Positions 5,860 to 12,032 of a stretch of 12,032 nucleotides of DNA are shown here, piece after piece. Made by a program: the position numbers and the translations under genes. The first letter of the stretch is position 1. The number at the start of each line of letters is the position of its first letter. Below the pieces are notes generated by a model. That model worked only from the letters and a program-made list of their open reading frames with translations. It did no database searches and was not told the DNA's origin. This stretch comes from CAZBRS01 sp964494475 (GTDB lineage: Bacteria; Myxococcota_A; UBA9042; CAZBRS01), in the NCBI GenBank assembly GCA_964494475.1, contig CAZBRS010000098.1, forward strand, positions 1 to 12,032. Reading direction: 5' to 3'.

Positions 5860-7893
5860 TCAGCGCGACTGGAAGTTGACGATGCCCGCTTCGAGGCACA
5901 GGAAGAGCGTGCGGAAGAAGATCTGGATCTCCTCGTCGCCCTTCAGGCGGGTCTGCAGGGCCTCGCCCAGCGTGCGCGCGGCGGTGGCCACGCCCAGCAG
6001 CCGGGTCTCGCGCGGGGTGAAGCCCATCTCCTCGACCTTCACCCGCGCGTTGGACATGCGCAGCACGCTGCGGTGGATGCGGTCCTTGAAGTACACCTTG
6101 TAGTCCTCGACCCGGAACGTCTTGCGCACCGCGGCGGTCAACGCGGGCGGGATGTCGACCGAGATGAGGATCACGTCCTCGGCGGGGAACTCCTGGTCGT
6201 AGAAGCGGTACTCGCCCTTCTGCCAGGTGAAGATCTCTTCGAGCTTCTCGACCGTGAACAGCTCCATGAGGCGCGAGAGCTCGTAGGGCCGGATGTACTT
6301 CAGGGCGATGAGGGACGCGCCAAGCTTGGCGCCCTTGGTGCGCGAGTACTCGACGGCCTCGTCGACCTGCTTCTGGCTGATGATGCCGCGCTTCAGCAGC
6401 GACACGCCGAGCAGCTCGTTCTTCAGGTTCGAGGTGACGTGGGAGATGCGGTTGTTCTTGATGTAGATGTTCTTCGAGGTGGCGCGCTGCTTGACCAGCA
6501 GCCGTCCGCTCAGGCGGTTCTTCAGGATGTTGAAGAGCAGCCGCGGGATGGTCAGGCGCGTGAAGTCGCCCTGGTAGAGCGGCGGCTTGGCCTCGACGGG
6601 GCCCGAGACCTGCGAGACACCCTGGAACATGTTGAGATCACGAGGCTCTTTCCACGAGCCCTCATCAACGGAGATGAGCTCCTCGTCGGAGATCGCCCCC
6701 GCCTTCATCATCTTCATCAGGTTCTCGAACGAGATCGGGCCGAACACCTCGCCGTTCGGGCCCTTGACCTGGAACTTGGCGTCGCCCACGTCGAAGGGCA
6801 TGGTCCCGGCCTTGGCCTTCAGGTCGGCCAGCTTGATGCCGCTGCCGGACGTGAGGCTGGCGATCACGGGCGCCGAGGACGGCTCGACGGCGTCGGCCAC
6901 GGTGGCCACCGACGTGGTGCCGGAGGGCTCTTCGTCCTCTTCCTGCAGGAAGGTCTCGGGGATGAGCGGGTCTTCCTTGTCGAACAGCTCGCCGAGCAGC
7001 GCCTTCAGCTCGGTGGCCGTGTACTTGGTCTTCTGCTCGAAGAGGTAGTCGTAGATGGCGTCGCGGAGAGCTCCGGCCGTCTGGTAGCGCTCGTCGGCGT
7101 TCTTGGCCAACGCCATGCGCATGATCTTCTCGATGGGATCGGGGATGAGCTCCTTGTAGCGCTCGATCTTCTTGTCGACGCGTACGTCGCGGATGTTCAG
7201 GAGCGTCTCGAGGTCGGCCTTGCCGAGGAACAGACGCTTCAGGACGATGGCCTCGTAGAGGATGACCCCGAGCGAGAAGATGTCCGAGCGGCGGTCGATC
7301 TCCTTGCCCATGACCTGCTCGGGGCTCATGTAGCCGATCTTGCCCTTGAGCACGCCCACGCGGGTCTTCTCGCCCGACTGGACCTTGGCCTTGGCCACGC
7401 CGAAGTCCATGATCTTCACGTTGCCGTCGTAGCTCATGATGATGTTCGACGGCGACACGTCGCGGTGGATGATGCCGAGCGGCTGGCCGCGCAGGTCGGT
7501 GGCCTGGTGGGCGTGGTCGAGGGCCGAGGCGACCTCGGCGACGATGAAGAGCACGGCCTCGATGGGCAGCCGCCGCTTGAGCTTGGCGCACTGGGACAGG
7601 ATCTTCAGGAGGTCCTTCCCGTGCACGTACTCCATGGCGATGTAGTACTGGTGGTCCTCTTCGCCGAGCTCGTAGATCTGCACGATGTTGGGGTGGTGCA
7701 GCAGGCTCGCGAGCTTGGCCTCCTGCACGAGCATGCGGATGAACGACTCGTTGTTGGCGTAGCCCGGCAGCACCTTCTTGAGGACCACCACCTTCTCGAA
7801 GCCGCCGGCCCCCTTGAGGGCGGCCTTGTAGATCTCGGCCATCCCGCCGGAGCCGATCTTCTCGATGATGGTGTACTTGCCGATACGCTTCAT
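5860..7893 (-). CDS. Cytoplasmic Ser/Thr protein kinase with GYF_2-like and DUF4388/PATAN-like C-terminal domains
   Basis: 677 residues. The kinase domain (7-285) has GSGGMA (14-19), Lys39, HRDVSPSN (His143, Asp145), DFG (Asp163), GYMSPEQ and DIFSLGVILYE; all catalytic residues are present. HRDVSPSN in place of HRDLKPEN is typical of myxobacterial kinases. An acidic, Ser/Thr-rich linker (300-350) follows. Then comes a segment like GYF_2/DUF4339 (373-420: VKGPNGEVFGPISFENL, with Trp at 414) and a DUF4388/PATAN-like domain (442-515: GDFTRLTIPRLLFNIL, then SGRLLVKQR and NIYIKNNRISHV). The last 160 residues contain a helical region and are less recognisable. No membrane helix is seen. An in-frame ATG at 7995 lies inside the preceding lipoprotein gene; the kinase domain begins directly at 7893, and its ATG overlaps that gene's TGA as ATGA, so 7893 is the start. 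PATAN-type domains occur in two-component and gliding or polarity proteins; the actual partner here is unknown. Confidence 0.93.
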   Translation of the reverse strand: MKRIGKYTIIEKIGSGGMAEIYKAALKGAGGFEKVVVLKKVLPGYANNESFIRMLVQEAKLASLLHHPNIVQIYELGEEDHQYYIAMEYVHGKDLLKILSQCAKLKRRLPIEAVLFIVAEVASALDHAHQATDLRGQPLGIIHRDVSPSNIIMSYDGNVKIMDFGVAKAKVQSGEKTRVGVLKGKIGYMSPEQVMGKEIDRRSDIFSLGVILYEAIVLKRLFLGKADLETLLNIRDVRVDKKIERYKELIPDPIEKIMRMALAKNADERYQTAGALRDAIYDYLFEQKTKYTATELKALLGELFDKEDPLIPETFLQEEDEEPSGTTSVATVADAVEPSSAPVIASLTSGSGIKLADLKAKAGTMPFDVGDAKFQVKGPNGEVFGPISFENLMKMMKAGAISDEELISVDEGSWKEPRDLNMFQGVSQVSGPVEAKPPLYQGDFTRLTIPRLLFNILKNRLSGRLLVKQRATSKNIYIKNNRISHVTSNLKNELLGVSLLKRGIISQKQVDEAVEYSRTKGAKLGASLIALKYIRPYELSRLMELFTVEKLEEIFTWQKGEYRFYDQEFPAEDVILISVDIPPALTAAVRKTFRVEDYKVYFKDRIHRSVLRMSNARVKVEEMGFTPRETRLLGVATAARTLGEALQTRLKGDEEIQIFFRTLFLCLEAGIVNFQSR

Positions 7894-8117
7894 CGGGTCG
7901 CCGGTCGTCCGCTCTTCAAGACCTCGAGCGCCAGGGCGCACGCGCGGTGGTCGCGCCCGCTGCTCTGCTCGGCGTTCTCGCGGGCCGCCGCGCACGCCGC
8001 GGAGCCGTCGCCCTTCAGGGCGCAGGTCTCACGGGCGAGATCCTGGCATGGGTGGCCGCAAGCCCCCGCCAGGAGCGCCAGCGCGGCGACCGCGAGTGCT
8101 CTTCGAACGCGACGCAT
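7890..8117 (-). CDS. Small Cys-containing lipoprotein, translationally coupled to the kinase
   Basis: 75 residues. An Arg-rich n-region (MRRVRR) precedes a hydrophobic core and the lipobox LAGAC, giving lipidated Cys20. The mature part is only about 56 residues with four further Cys (24, 32, 42, 60), enough for two disulfides if it sits in the periplasm. The family is not recognised. A longer in-frame reading from 8195 is possible but would cross the promoter and the 3' end of the preceding gene. GGAG lies 4 bases before this start, and the signal peptide begins here. The stop overlaps the kinase start by ATGA, so the two are probably coupled. It may bind or report an envelope signal, but that is inferred from context alone. 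Confidence 0.75.
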   Translation of the reverse strand: MRRVRRALAVAALALLAGACGHPCQDLARETCALKGDGSAACAAARENAEQSSGRDHRACALALEVLKSGRPATR

Positions 8118-8144
8118 GGCTCTCCGCCTGCGTTGTATCAAGTC

Positions 8145-8173
8145 ATAACAACACGGCAGGCGCGCGTCGTCAA
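8145..8173 (-). promoter_or_regulatory. Sigma70-like promoter of the lipoprotein-kinase-membrane protein operon
   Basis: Minus strand TTGACG (8173-8168, 5/6) is separated by 17 bases from TGTTAT (8150-8145, 4/6). The predicted start is near 8138, leaving a leader of about 20 bases before the lipoprotein ATG at 8117. The stretch 8131-8150 is conspicuously A/T-rich against its surroundings. The -35 contains the TGA stop codon of the upstream TldD-like gene, so the promoter has been packed against the end of that reading frame. Confidence 0.6.
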
Positions 8174-9900
8174 TGCCTCTCCTTTTTGGGAGCATAAGGC
8201 GCAGGAATGAGCAGGTCGCGCTCTTTCTTTTCGGGGGAGCGCTGGAGCTCGATCTCCTGGAAGAGCGCCGCAGGAGCGATGGCGCTCACGGGCACGTAGC
8301 CGGACTCGGCCCCGCAGTGCCCGTTGAACACGCGGGTCTGGTCCGACATGGCCACGATACGGTTCAAGCTGATGAGCGGCGTGCCCACCATCTCGACGCC
8401 CGTGACCAGCGTCTCGGCGCCCGTGTCGGGGTCGACCTTGCGCACGATGGAGGGCACGTCGCGGAACGCCTGGTAGCCCCAGGTCGAGGTGTTGGTGTCG
8501 CCGCCCTTGATCTCGTCGATGATCAGCCCGAACGGCTTGCCCTCGGCCTTGACCGCCGCGAGCAGGAGACGCTTCAGCTCGGCGTAGGGCACCGTCTGGC
8601 TCGACGTGACGATCAGGTTGCCCATGCGCGACATGGGCTTGGCCCCGGGCGAGGCGCGCCCGTGGCCGTTCGACGCGTGCATGTCGTCGGTGGTCTGGCG
8701 GCTCATGAGGTAGCCCTTCAGGACCCCGTCTTCGATGAGCACGGTGCGCCCGGTTCTCACACCCTCGTGGTCCACCTCGTACGCCCCGAAGAGCGGCACG
8801 CCCTCCCACGCGGTCAGCGTGGGATCGTCGATCAACGAGAGGAAGGACGGCAGGATGCGCTCCCCGAGCTTCTCCTCGAAGGTCTTGCCCTCGAACTCCT
8901 TGTTGTGCCGCTCGCCCTCGAGGCGGTGCCCGATGGTCTCGTGGAAGAAGACCCCCGTGGCCAGCGGCGACAGGATGGCGGGGCCGGTGTAGGGCTGGAG
9001 GGTGGGAGCGCTGCGCAGCGCCAGCAGGATCGCCGCGAGCTCGCGGGTGGCGGCCAGCAGGGTGGGCTGGTCGGGCAAGCCCGCCTCGTCGCGCGCGTAG
9101 AAGTGCACGCCGTGGTCGATGAGCCGCCCGTCGGCCGAGCGCACGAAGCCCGACACGTGGATCTCGTAGTACGCCGCCCCCACGCGGGTCAGGGTCCCCT
9201 CGGAGGTGACGAGGCGATCGAGCTGGTAGGAGGCGCGGAAGCGGGCCTCGGAGTCGAAGACGTCGGGGGCGTCGAGGAAGACCCGCGACGCCTCCTTCAG
9301 GCGCTCGCCCCACGCCGCGCGATCGATCTTCGGCCGCGTCGGCACCGGCTGCACGAAGCGGAGCACCGGCACCCGGGCGAACCCGCGCGGCATGCGCTCC
9401 TCGTGCCGGTAGACGCGCTCGCCGCGCAGGCGGTTGAAGGTCGAGAGCGCCTCCTTGTAGCGCGTGTCGACCAGCAGCCAGAGCGAATGCCTGAGGGCCA
9501 TCGGGTCGTCCTCGATCGGCCCGAAGCCCGAGGGCGAGAAGTCGGGCAGGTAGGTCTCGAACGACACGTCGGTGCTCGAGAAGTTGTCGACGTCGTGGTC
9601 GCCGGTGCGCACCTCGACGTACGACTGGCGGACGGGCACGTCGGCCTCGCGACCGGGGAAGAGCGCGCCGACCTTCGCCGCGACGTCGATCACGGCCGCG
9701 TCGGTGACGCGGAAGGCCAGGAAGTACGGGGCGGGGTAGCCGGGCAGCGCCAGGTCGGCCATCGAGCGATCGAGCTCGGCCTGCATGGCCGCCAGCACCT
9801 TGTCGGGCTCCTCGGCGCGCGCCGTCGGCGCACAGAGCAGGGCCACCGAGAGCAACACCATTGCCCGGGTCATCGTCACGAGCCTCGACCACGTTCGCAT
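8170..9900 (-). CDS. Exported TldD/PmbA-family metallopeptidase
   Basis: 576 residues. Signal peptide: MRTWSRL, a hydrophobic stretch, then a likely cut after ARA (residue 29). The mature protein has the TldD zinc motif HETIGHRLEGE (His320, Glu321, His325) and a C-terminal NGHCGAESGYVPVS segment whose Cys529 corresponds to the third metal ligand of E. coli TldD. The stretch WEGVPLFGAYEVDHEGV and the GYLMSRQT region also fit the family. TldD and TldE/PmbA of E. coli act together in the cytoplasm on unfolded peptides such as microcin precursors and CcdA; here no TldE partner is seen in the window, and the signal peptide places the enzyme outside the cytoplasm. Start choice: an upstream in-frame ATG at 9924 exists, but GGAGGTG lies 5 bases before the ATG at 9900 and the signal peptide begins there. 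The product may be a degrading protease or a maturase for a secreted peptide. Confidence 0.93.
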   Translation of the reverse strand: MRTWSRLVTMTRAMVLLSVALLCAPTARAEEPDKVLAAMQAELDRSMADLALPGYPAPYFLAFRVTDAAVIDVAAKVGALFPGREADVPVRQSYVEVRTGDHDVDNFSSTDVSFETYLPDFSPSGFGPIEDDPMALRHSLWLLVDTRYKEALSTFNRLRGERVYRHEERMPRGFARVPVLRFVQPVPTRPKIDRAAWGERLKEASRVFLDAPDVFDSEARFRASYQLDRLVTSEGTLTRVGAAYYEIHVSGFVRSADGRLIDHGVHFYARDEAGLPDQPTLLAATRELAAILLALRSAPTLQPYTGPAILSPLATGVFFHETIGHRLEGERHNKEFEGKTFEEKLGERILPSFLSLIDDPTLTAWEGVPLFGAYEVDHEGVRTGRTVLIEDGVLKGYLMSRQTTDDMHASNGHGRASPGAKPMSRMGNLIVTSSQTVPYAELKRLLLAAVKAEGKPFGLIIDEIKGGDTNTSTWGYQAFRDVPSIVRKVDPDTGAETLVTGVEMVGTPLISLNRIVAMSDQTRVFNGHCGAESGYVPVSAIAPAALFQEIELQRSPEKKERDLLIPAPYAPKKERH

Positions 9901-9903
9901 GGG

Positions 9904-9910
9904 CACCTCC
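9904..9910 (-). promoter_or_regulatory. Strong Shine-Dalgarno that sets the start of the TldD-like gene
   Basis: Minus strand GGAGGTG ends 3 bases before the ATG at 9900 (GGAGG spacing 5). It is the best ribosome binding site in the window and rules in favour of this ATG over the in-frame ATG at 9924. Confidence 0.75.
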
Positions 9911-9922
9911 AGCCTTCGGCCC

Positions 9923-9951
9923 ATGATAGGCGCAGACGGTCGCGCCGTCGA
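9923..9951 (-). promoter_or_regulatory. Candidate promoter of the TldD-like gene
   Basis: Minus strand TCGACG (9951-9946, 4/6) is followed after 17 bases by TATCAT (9928-9923, 5/6). The predicted start is near 9916, about 16 bases ahead of the ATG. The -35 lies inside the palindrome at 9945-9954 and abuts the -35 of the divergent promoter at 9955. Confidence 0.5.
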
Positions 9952-9954
9952 CGG
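9935..9954. promoter_or_regulatory. Palindrome and GACGG/CCGTC array between divergent promoters (possible operator)
   Basis: CCGTCGACGG at 9945-9954 is a perfect 10-base palindrome. A further GACGG at 9935-9939 pairs with CCGTC at 9945-9949 across a 5-base gap. The array covers the -35 of the minus-strand promoter and touches the -35 of the plus-strand promoter, a position where one bound protein could affect both. In a genome this rich in G and C such short symmetry can arise by chance. Confidence 0.35.
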
Positions 9955-9982
9955 TTGACACCCCGTCGTCGCCCGTTATCCT
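9955..9982 (+). promoter_or_regulatory. Sigma70-like promoter of the Cys-motif lipoprotein / PBP genes
   Basis: TTGACA at 9955-9960 is a perfect -35, followed after 16 bases by TATCCT (9977-9982, 4/6). The predicted start is near 9989, and AGGGG at 9995-9999 sits 6 bases before the ATG at 10006. Base composition shifts away from coding-like sequence here. Confidence 0.6.
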
Positions 9983-9995
9983 GACGCAGCCGTCA
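9982..9995 (+). promoter_or_regulatory. Small inverted repeat in the 5' leader
   Basis: TGACGCAGCCGTCA has 5-base arms around CAGC, just after the -10 and spanning the predicted transcription start. It ends at the Shine-Dalgarno, so it could serve as an operator or a short hairpin affecting initiation. No function can be assigned from the sequence. Confidence 0.3.
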
Positions 9996-10005
9996 GGGGT
10001 TTCCC

Positions 10006-10674
10006 ATGGTTCGTCGGTTCGTCGTCGCGTGCCTGATCGTCGGGGCAGGGTCGGCCTGCGGGGTCGTGGAGCGCCCGGAGCCCAGGGCCGTGGCGGAGGC
10101 CTACCTGGCGGGCGAAGACCGGCTGTGCCTCTCGGACGCCGACTGCGCCAGCACCGTGTGCAGCTTCGGCGTGTGCGCCGGCCTGGTGTCGGCCGATCGG
10201 CCCTGGATGACCGACGCGATCACGGCGGCCCTGGCCGCGCGCGTCGAGGCCGGCGACCTGACCCCGGCCGAGCTGCGGGCAAGGTTCGCCGAAGAGCTCG
10301 CGGGCGATCGCCACCCGGGGCTGAAGCGCGCCCGGCTCCTGCGCGGCTGGGCCGTGGTCGAGCGCGAAGGCGCGCTGGCCGCGGCCCGACCGCTGTTCGC
10401 CGACGCGGACACACCCCCCGCGCTGCGCTTCGAAGCGGCGCGGGTCCTGCTCCGCGAACGCGACGGCGCCGCGGAGACCTGGCTGGTCGAACAGGTGCGC
10501 GACAAGGGTCCCGGGCTGGTCCCGTTCCTGATGGCCGAGTGGCGGTTTTTTGCCCCCCCCGCGAGGTCCACTATACTGGAGCTCGTCGCGGCCCAGGGGG
10601 ATGCGGCCCTCCACAGCCGGCTCCTGAACCACGACCGGCAGGAACGCCAGACCCTCGACGAGCGGGAAGAATAG
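10006..10674 (+). CDS. Probable lipoprotein with a Cys-rich motif and helical repeat-like C-terminal half
   Basis: 222 residues. MVRRFVVACLIVGAGSAC is a signal peptide with a possible lipidation site at Cys18; the residue at -3 is Gly, so the lipobox is not canonical. Next is CLSDADC...C...C (Cys41, 47, 52, 57, spacing x5, x4, x4), a short disulfide-type motif common in secreted proteins of myxobacteria. Residues 65-215 are Ala/Leu/Arg-rich and read as amphipathic helices (for example RARLLRGWAVVE, FEAARVLLRERD), perhaps HEAT-like, but I cannot assign a family. The gene has its own good promoter and Shine-Dalgarno and stops one base before the PBP gene. A T6-then-C8 run (10546-10560) lies in frame near its end. 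It may act as an envelope partner of the PBP, judged only from linkage. Confidence 0.75.
   Translation: MVRRFVVACLIVGAGSACGVVERPEPRAVAEAYLAGEDRLCLSDADCASTVCSFGVCAGLVSADRPWMTDAITAALAARVEAGDLTPAELRARFAEELAGDRHPGLKRARLLRGWAVVEREGALAAARPLFADADTPPALRFEAARVLLRERDGAAETWLVEQVRDKGPGLVPFLMAEWRFFAPPARSTILELVAAQGDAALHSRLLNHDRQERQTLDEREE
10550..10577 (+). promoter_or_regulatory. Possible internal promoter for the PBP gene
   Basis: TTGCCC (10550-10555, 4/6) and TATACT (10572-10577, 5/6) are 16 bases apart, inside the last third of the lipoprotein gene and about 90 bases before the predicted PBP start. The TATACT stretch is unusual in such GC-rich coding sequence. It would allow the PBP to be expressed without the lipoprotein. 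Confidence 0.4.
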
Positions 10675-10675
10675 A

Positions 10676-12032
10676 GTGAAACCACGCCTCCGGCTCCTCA
10701 TCGCGGCCCTGGTCCTGGTGCCCGGCCTCCTGCTGCTCACGCCGCTGAAGGCCGACGAGCCCGCGTTGCGGCTCGCGGGCTCCCCGCCCGTGGTCGATCG
10801 CGACACGCCCGACGTGCGCCGCGAGCTGCCGCTGGCCGCCATCCGCACCACGTCCGAGGGCAAGGCACGCGCCGACCGCCCCAAGGCGGCTCCCGACGCC
10901 GCGAAGCCCGACGCCGCGCCCCGGCTCGGGCTGGCCGACGTGGCCAAGGCCGCGGTCGATCGCGCCAGCGGCCGGTTGGTGATCGCGAAGGACGACAGCC
11001 AGATCCAGCTCACGCTCGACGCGACGCTCCAGCGCGAGGTGGCCTCGTTCCTCAAGCAGGCGAACCCGGCCCGCGCCGCGTTCGTCGCCCTCGATCCGCG
11101 CACGGGCCGCGTGCTGGCGCTGGTCGAGCACGCGCGCGGCAAGGCCGGCGCGCACCCGCTGGTCGACGCCTCGCCGCCCGCGGCCTCCATCCAGAAGATC
11201 CTGACGTCGCTGGCGCTGTTCCAGAAAAAGCCCGACTACGACGCGGCCGCCAACGTTTGCTACCACGGGGGTCACTCGTCGCTGTCGAAGGGCCACATCC
11301 TCGACAGCCCCAAGCTCGACAAGCGCTGCGTCGACCTCGGCGCCGCGTTCGCGCGCAGCGTCAACCAGGTGTTCGGCAAGCTGTTCTACCGGCACCTCGA
11401 GCGCCGCGATCTCGAGGCCGTGGGCCAGGCGCTCGGCTTCGGCGACGACAAGCTGCCCTTCCCCCTCGACTACCAGCCCGGCCGGCTCACGCTCGGCAAC
11501 GACCGCATCGCGCAGGCCCGTCAGGCCGCGGGCTTCTGGGGCTCGCGCCTGTCGCCCGTGCACGGGGCCCTGCTCGGCGCCGTGCTGGCCACCGACGGGC
11601 TGCTCCACGTGCCCTACCTGGTCGAGGCCGTCACCCGCGAGGGCACCACGGTCTACGCGGCCCCCGAGGCCGAGACGAAGCGCGTGCTCGACGCCGAGGT
11701 GGTGCGCGCCGTCGACAAGCTCATGGCCCGCACCGACGACGTGGGCACGGCGCGGCGCTACGTGCAGGGCTCGAAGCTCCTGAAGAAGCTGGGCGTGCCC
11801 TGCAAGAGCGGCACGCTCTCGGGCTACCCCGGCGACAAGCTCTCGTACACCTGGTTCGTGGGCTACGCGCCCGAGGAGAACCCCACCATCGCCTTCGCGG
11901 CCATGGTCGGAAACGACGGCAAGTGGCGCATCAAGGCGGGCAACCTCATGCGCAAGGCCCTCGAGACGGCCTTCGCCGACCGCAAGCAGGCGGCCATGGA
12001 CGAGGCCCCCGAGGCACCGACGGTCGCGCGGG
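10676..12032 (+). CDS. Penicillin-binding transpeptidase (D,D-transpeptidase) domain protein (3' end cut by window edge)
   Basis: 452 codons are visible, reading off the right edge. It starts at GTG one base after the previous stop (TAG, A, GTG), with GGGAAGA upstream as a possible ribosome site. Residues 1-26 (MKPRLRLL plus a Leu-rich core) form a signal peptide or membrane anchor. After about 70 linker residues comes a transpeptidase domain: QLTLDATLQ, then FVALDPRTGRVLAL, SIQK with nucleophile Ser171 and Lys174, SVN (228-230), and KSGT (377-380). All three catalytic motifs are intact, so it should cross-link peptidoglycan stem peptides and bind beta-lactams. No glycosyltransferase (GT51) domain and no class B dimerisation domain precede it, so it is a compact single-domain enzyme of uncertain class. 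The tight junction with the lipoprotein gene suggests cotranscription; an internal promoter is also possible. Confidence 0.93.
   Translation, partial: MKPRLRLLIAALVLVPGLLLLTPLKADEPALRLAGSPPVVDRDTPDVRRELPLAAIRTTSEGKARADRPKAAPDAAKPDAAPRLGLADVAKAAVDRASGRLVIAKDDSQIQLTLDATLQREVASFLKQANPARAAFVALDPRTGRVLALVEHARGKAGAHPLVDASPPAASIQKILTSLALFQKKPDYDAAANVCYHGGHSSLSKGHILDSPKLDKRCVDLGAAFARSVNQVFGKLFYRHLERRDLEAVGQALGFGDDKLPFPLDYQPGRLTLGNDRIAQARQAAGFWGSRLSPVHGALLGAVLATDGLLHVPYLVEAVTREGTTVYAAPEAETKRVLDAEVVRAVDKLMARTDDVGTARRYVQGSKLLKKLGVPCKSGTLSGYPGDKLSYTWFVGYAPEENPTIAFAAMVGNDGKWRIKAGNLMRKALETAFADRKQAAMDEAPEAPTVAR

Noticed and set aside
7894..7995. Upstream in-frame extension of the DUF4388-type kinase (34 extra codons)
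   Set aside because: The extension overlaps the lipoprotein gene in another frame and is Arg/Pro/Gly-rich; the kinase domain starts directly at the ATG in the ATGA overlap.
5788..8148. Long plus-strand open frame (786 codons) opposite the DUF4388-type kinase
   Set aside because: Composition is Leu/Val/Asp/His-rich and featureless, while the minus strand holds a complete kinase with all catalytic motifs.
8178..8191. CTCC-T5-GGGAG possible hairpin near the end of the TldD-like gene
   Set aside because: It lies within coding sequence, has a 4-base stem, and no U-run follows the stem on the gene's strand, so it is not a terminator.
8173..9984. Long plus-strand open frame (603 codons) opposite the TldD-like gene
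   Set aside because: No domain, and the opposite strand encodes a complete TldD family member with a strong Shine-Dalgarno.
10546..10560. T6/C8 run as a frameshift that breaks the lipoprotein gene
   Set aside because: The frame reads through to a stop one base before the PBP start with consistent codon use on both sides, so the gene is intact as given.

Overview
This is a GC-rich window from what looks like a myxobacterium-type deltaproteobacterium (Myxococcota or a close relative). The lineage call is inference from gene content. There are two Hanks-type Ser/Thr kinases of myxobacterial style: one has an N-terminal zinc ribbon and a C-terminal PEGA domain, the other an HRDVSPSN catalytic loop and a DUF4388/PATAN-like tail. 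The window also carries small lipoproteins, a Cys-rich C-x5-C-x4-C-x4-C motif, and third codon positions that are almost always G or C. I see no mobile elements, CRISPR arrays, tRNAs or rRNAs. Coding density is very high; the longest gaps are 116 and 105 bases.

Layout, left to right. (1) Bases 1-3509, minus strand: a compact three-gene unit read right to left. It encodes a secreted beta-helix protein with about five 26-residue repeats, then a calpain-type cysteine protease, then a transmembrane Ser/Thr kinase that runs off the left edge. (2) Bases 3626-5149, plus strand: a polytopic membrane protein of GT-C glycosyltransferase type, divergent from the first unit. It overlaps the next minus-strand gene tail to tail by 50 bases. 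(3) Bases 5100-8117, minus strand: a second operon made of a small Cys-containing lipoprotein, a cytoplasmic kinase starting in an ATGA overlap, and a two-helix membrane protein of unknown function. (4) Bases 8170-9900, minus strand: an exported TldD/PmbA-family metallopeptidase. (5) Bases 10006 to the right edge, plus strand: a lipoprotein-like Cys-motif protein with a helical C-terminal half, then a penicillin-binding transpeptidase one base further on that runs off the window.

Most products act at or outside the membrane: beta-helix protein, GT-C protein, lipoproteins, exported TldD-like protease and PBP. Two kinases could pass envelope or cytoplasmic signals to effectors. The most distinctive arrangement is the calpain protease set between a secreted repeat protein and a membrane kinase, with a possible leaderless promoter directly in front of the kinase. 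The second most distinctive is the exported TldD homologue divergent from the lipoprotein/PBP pair, across a compact promoter region with a shared palindrome. Promoter calls are visual matches to sigma70-like hexamers and are less certain than the gene calls.
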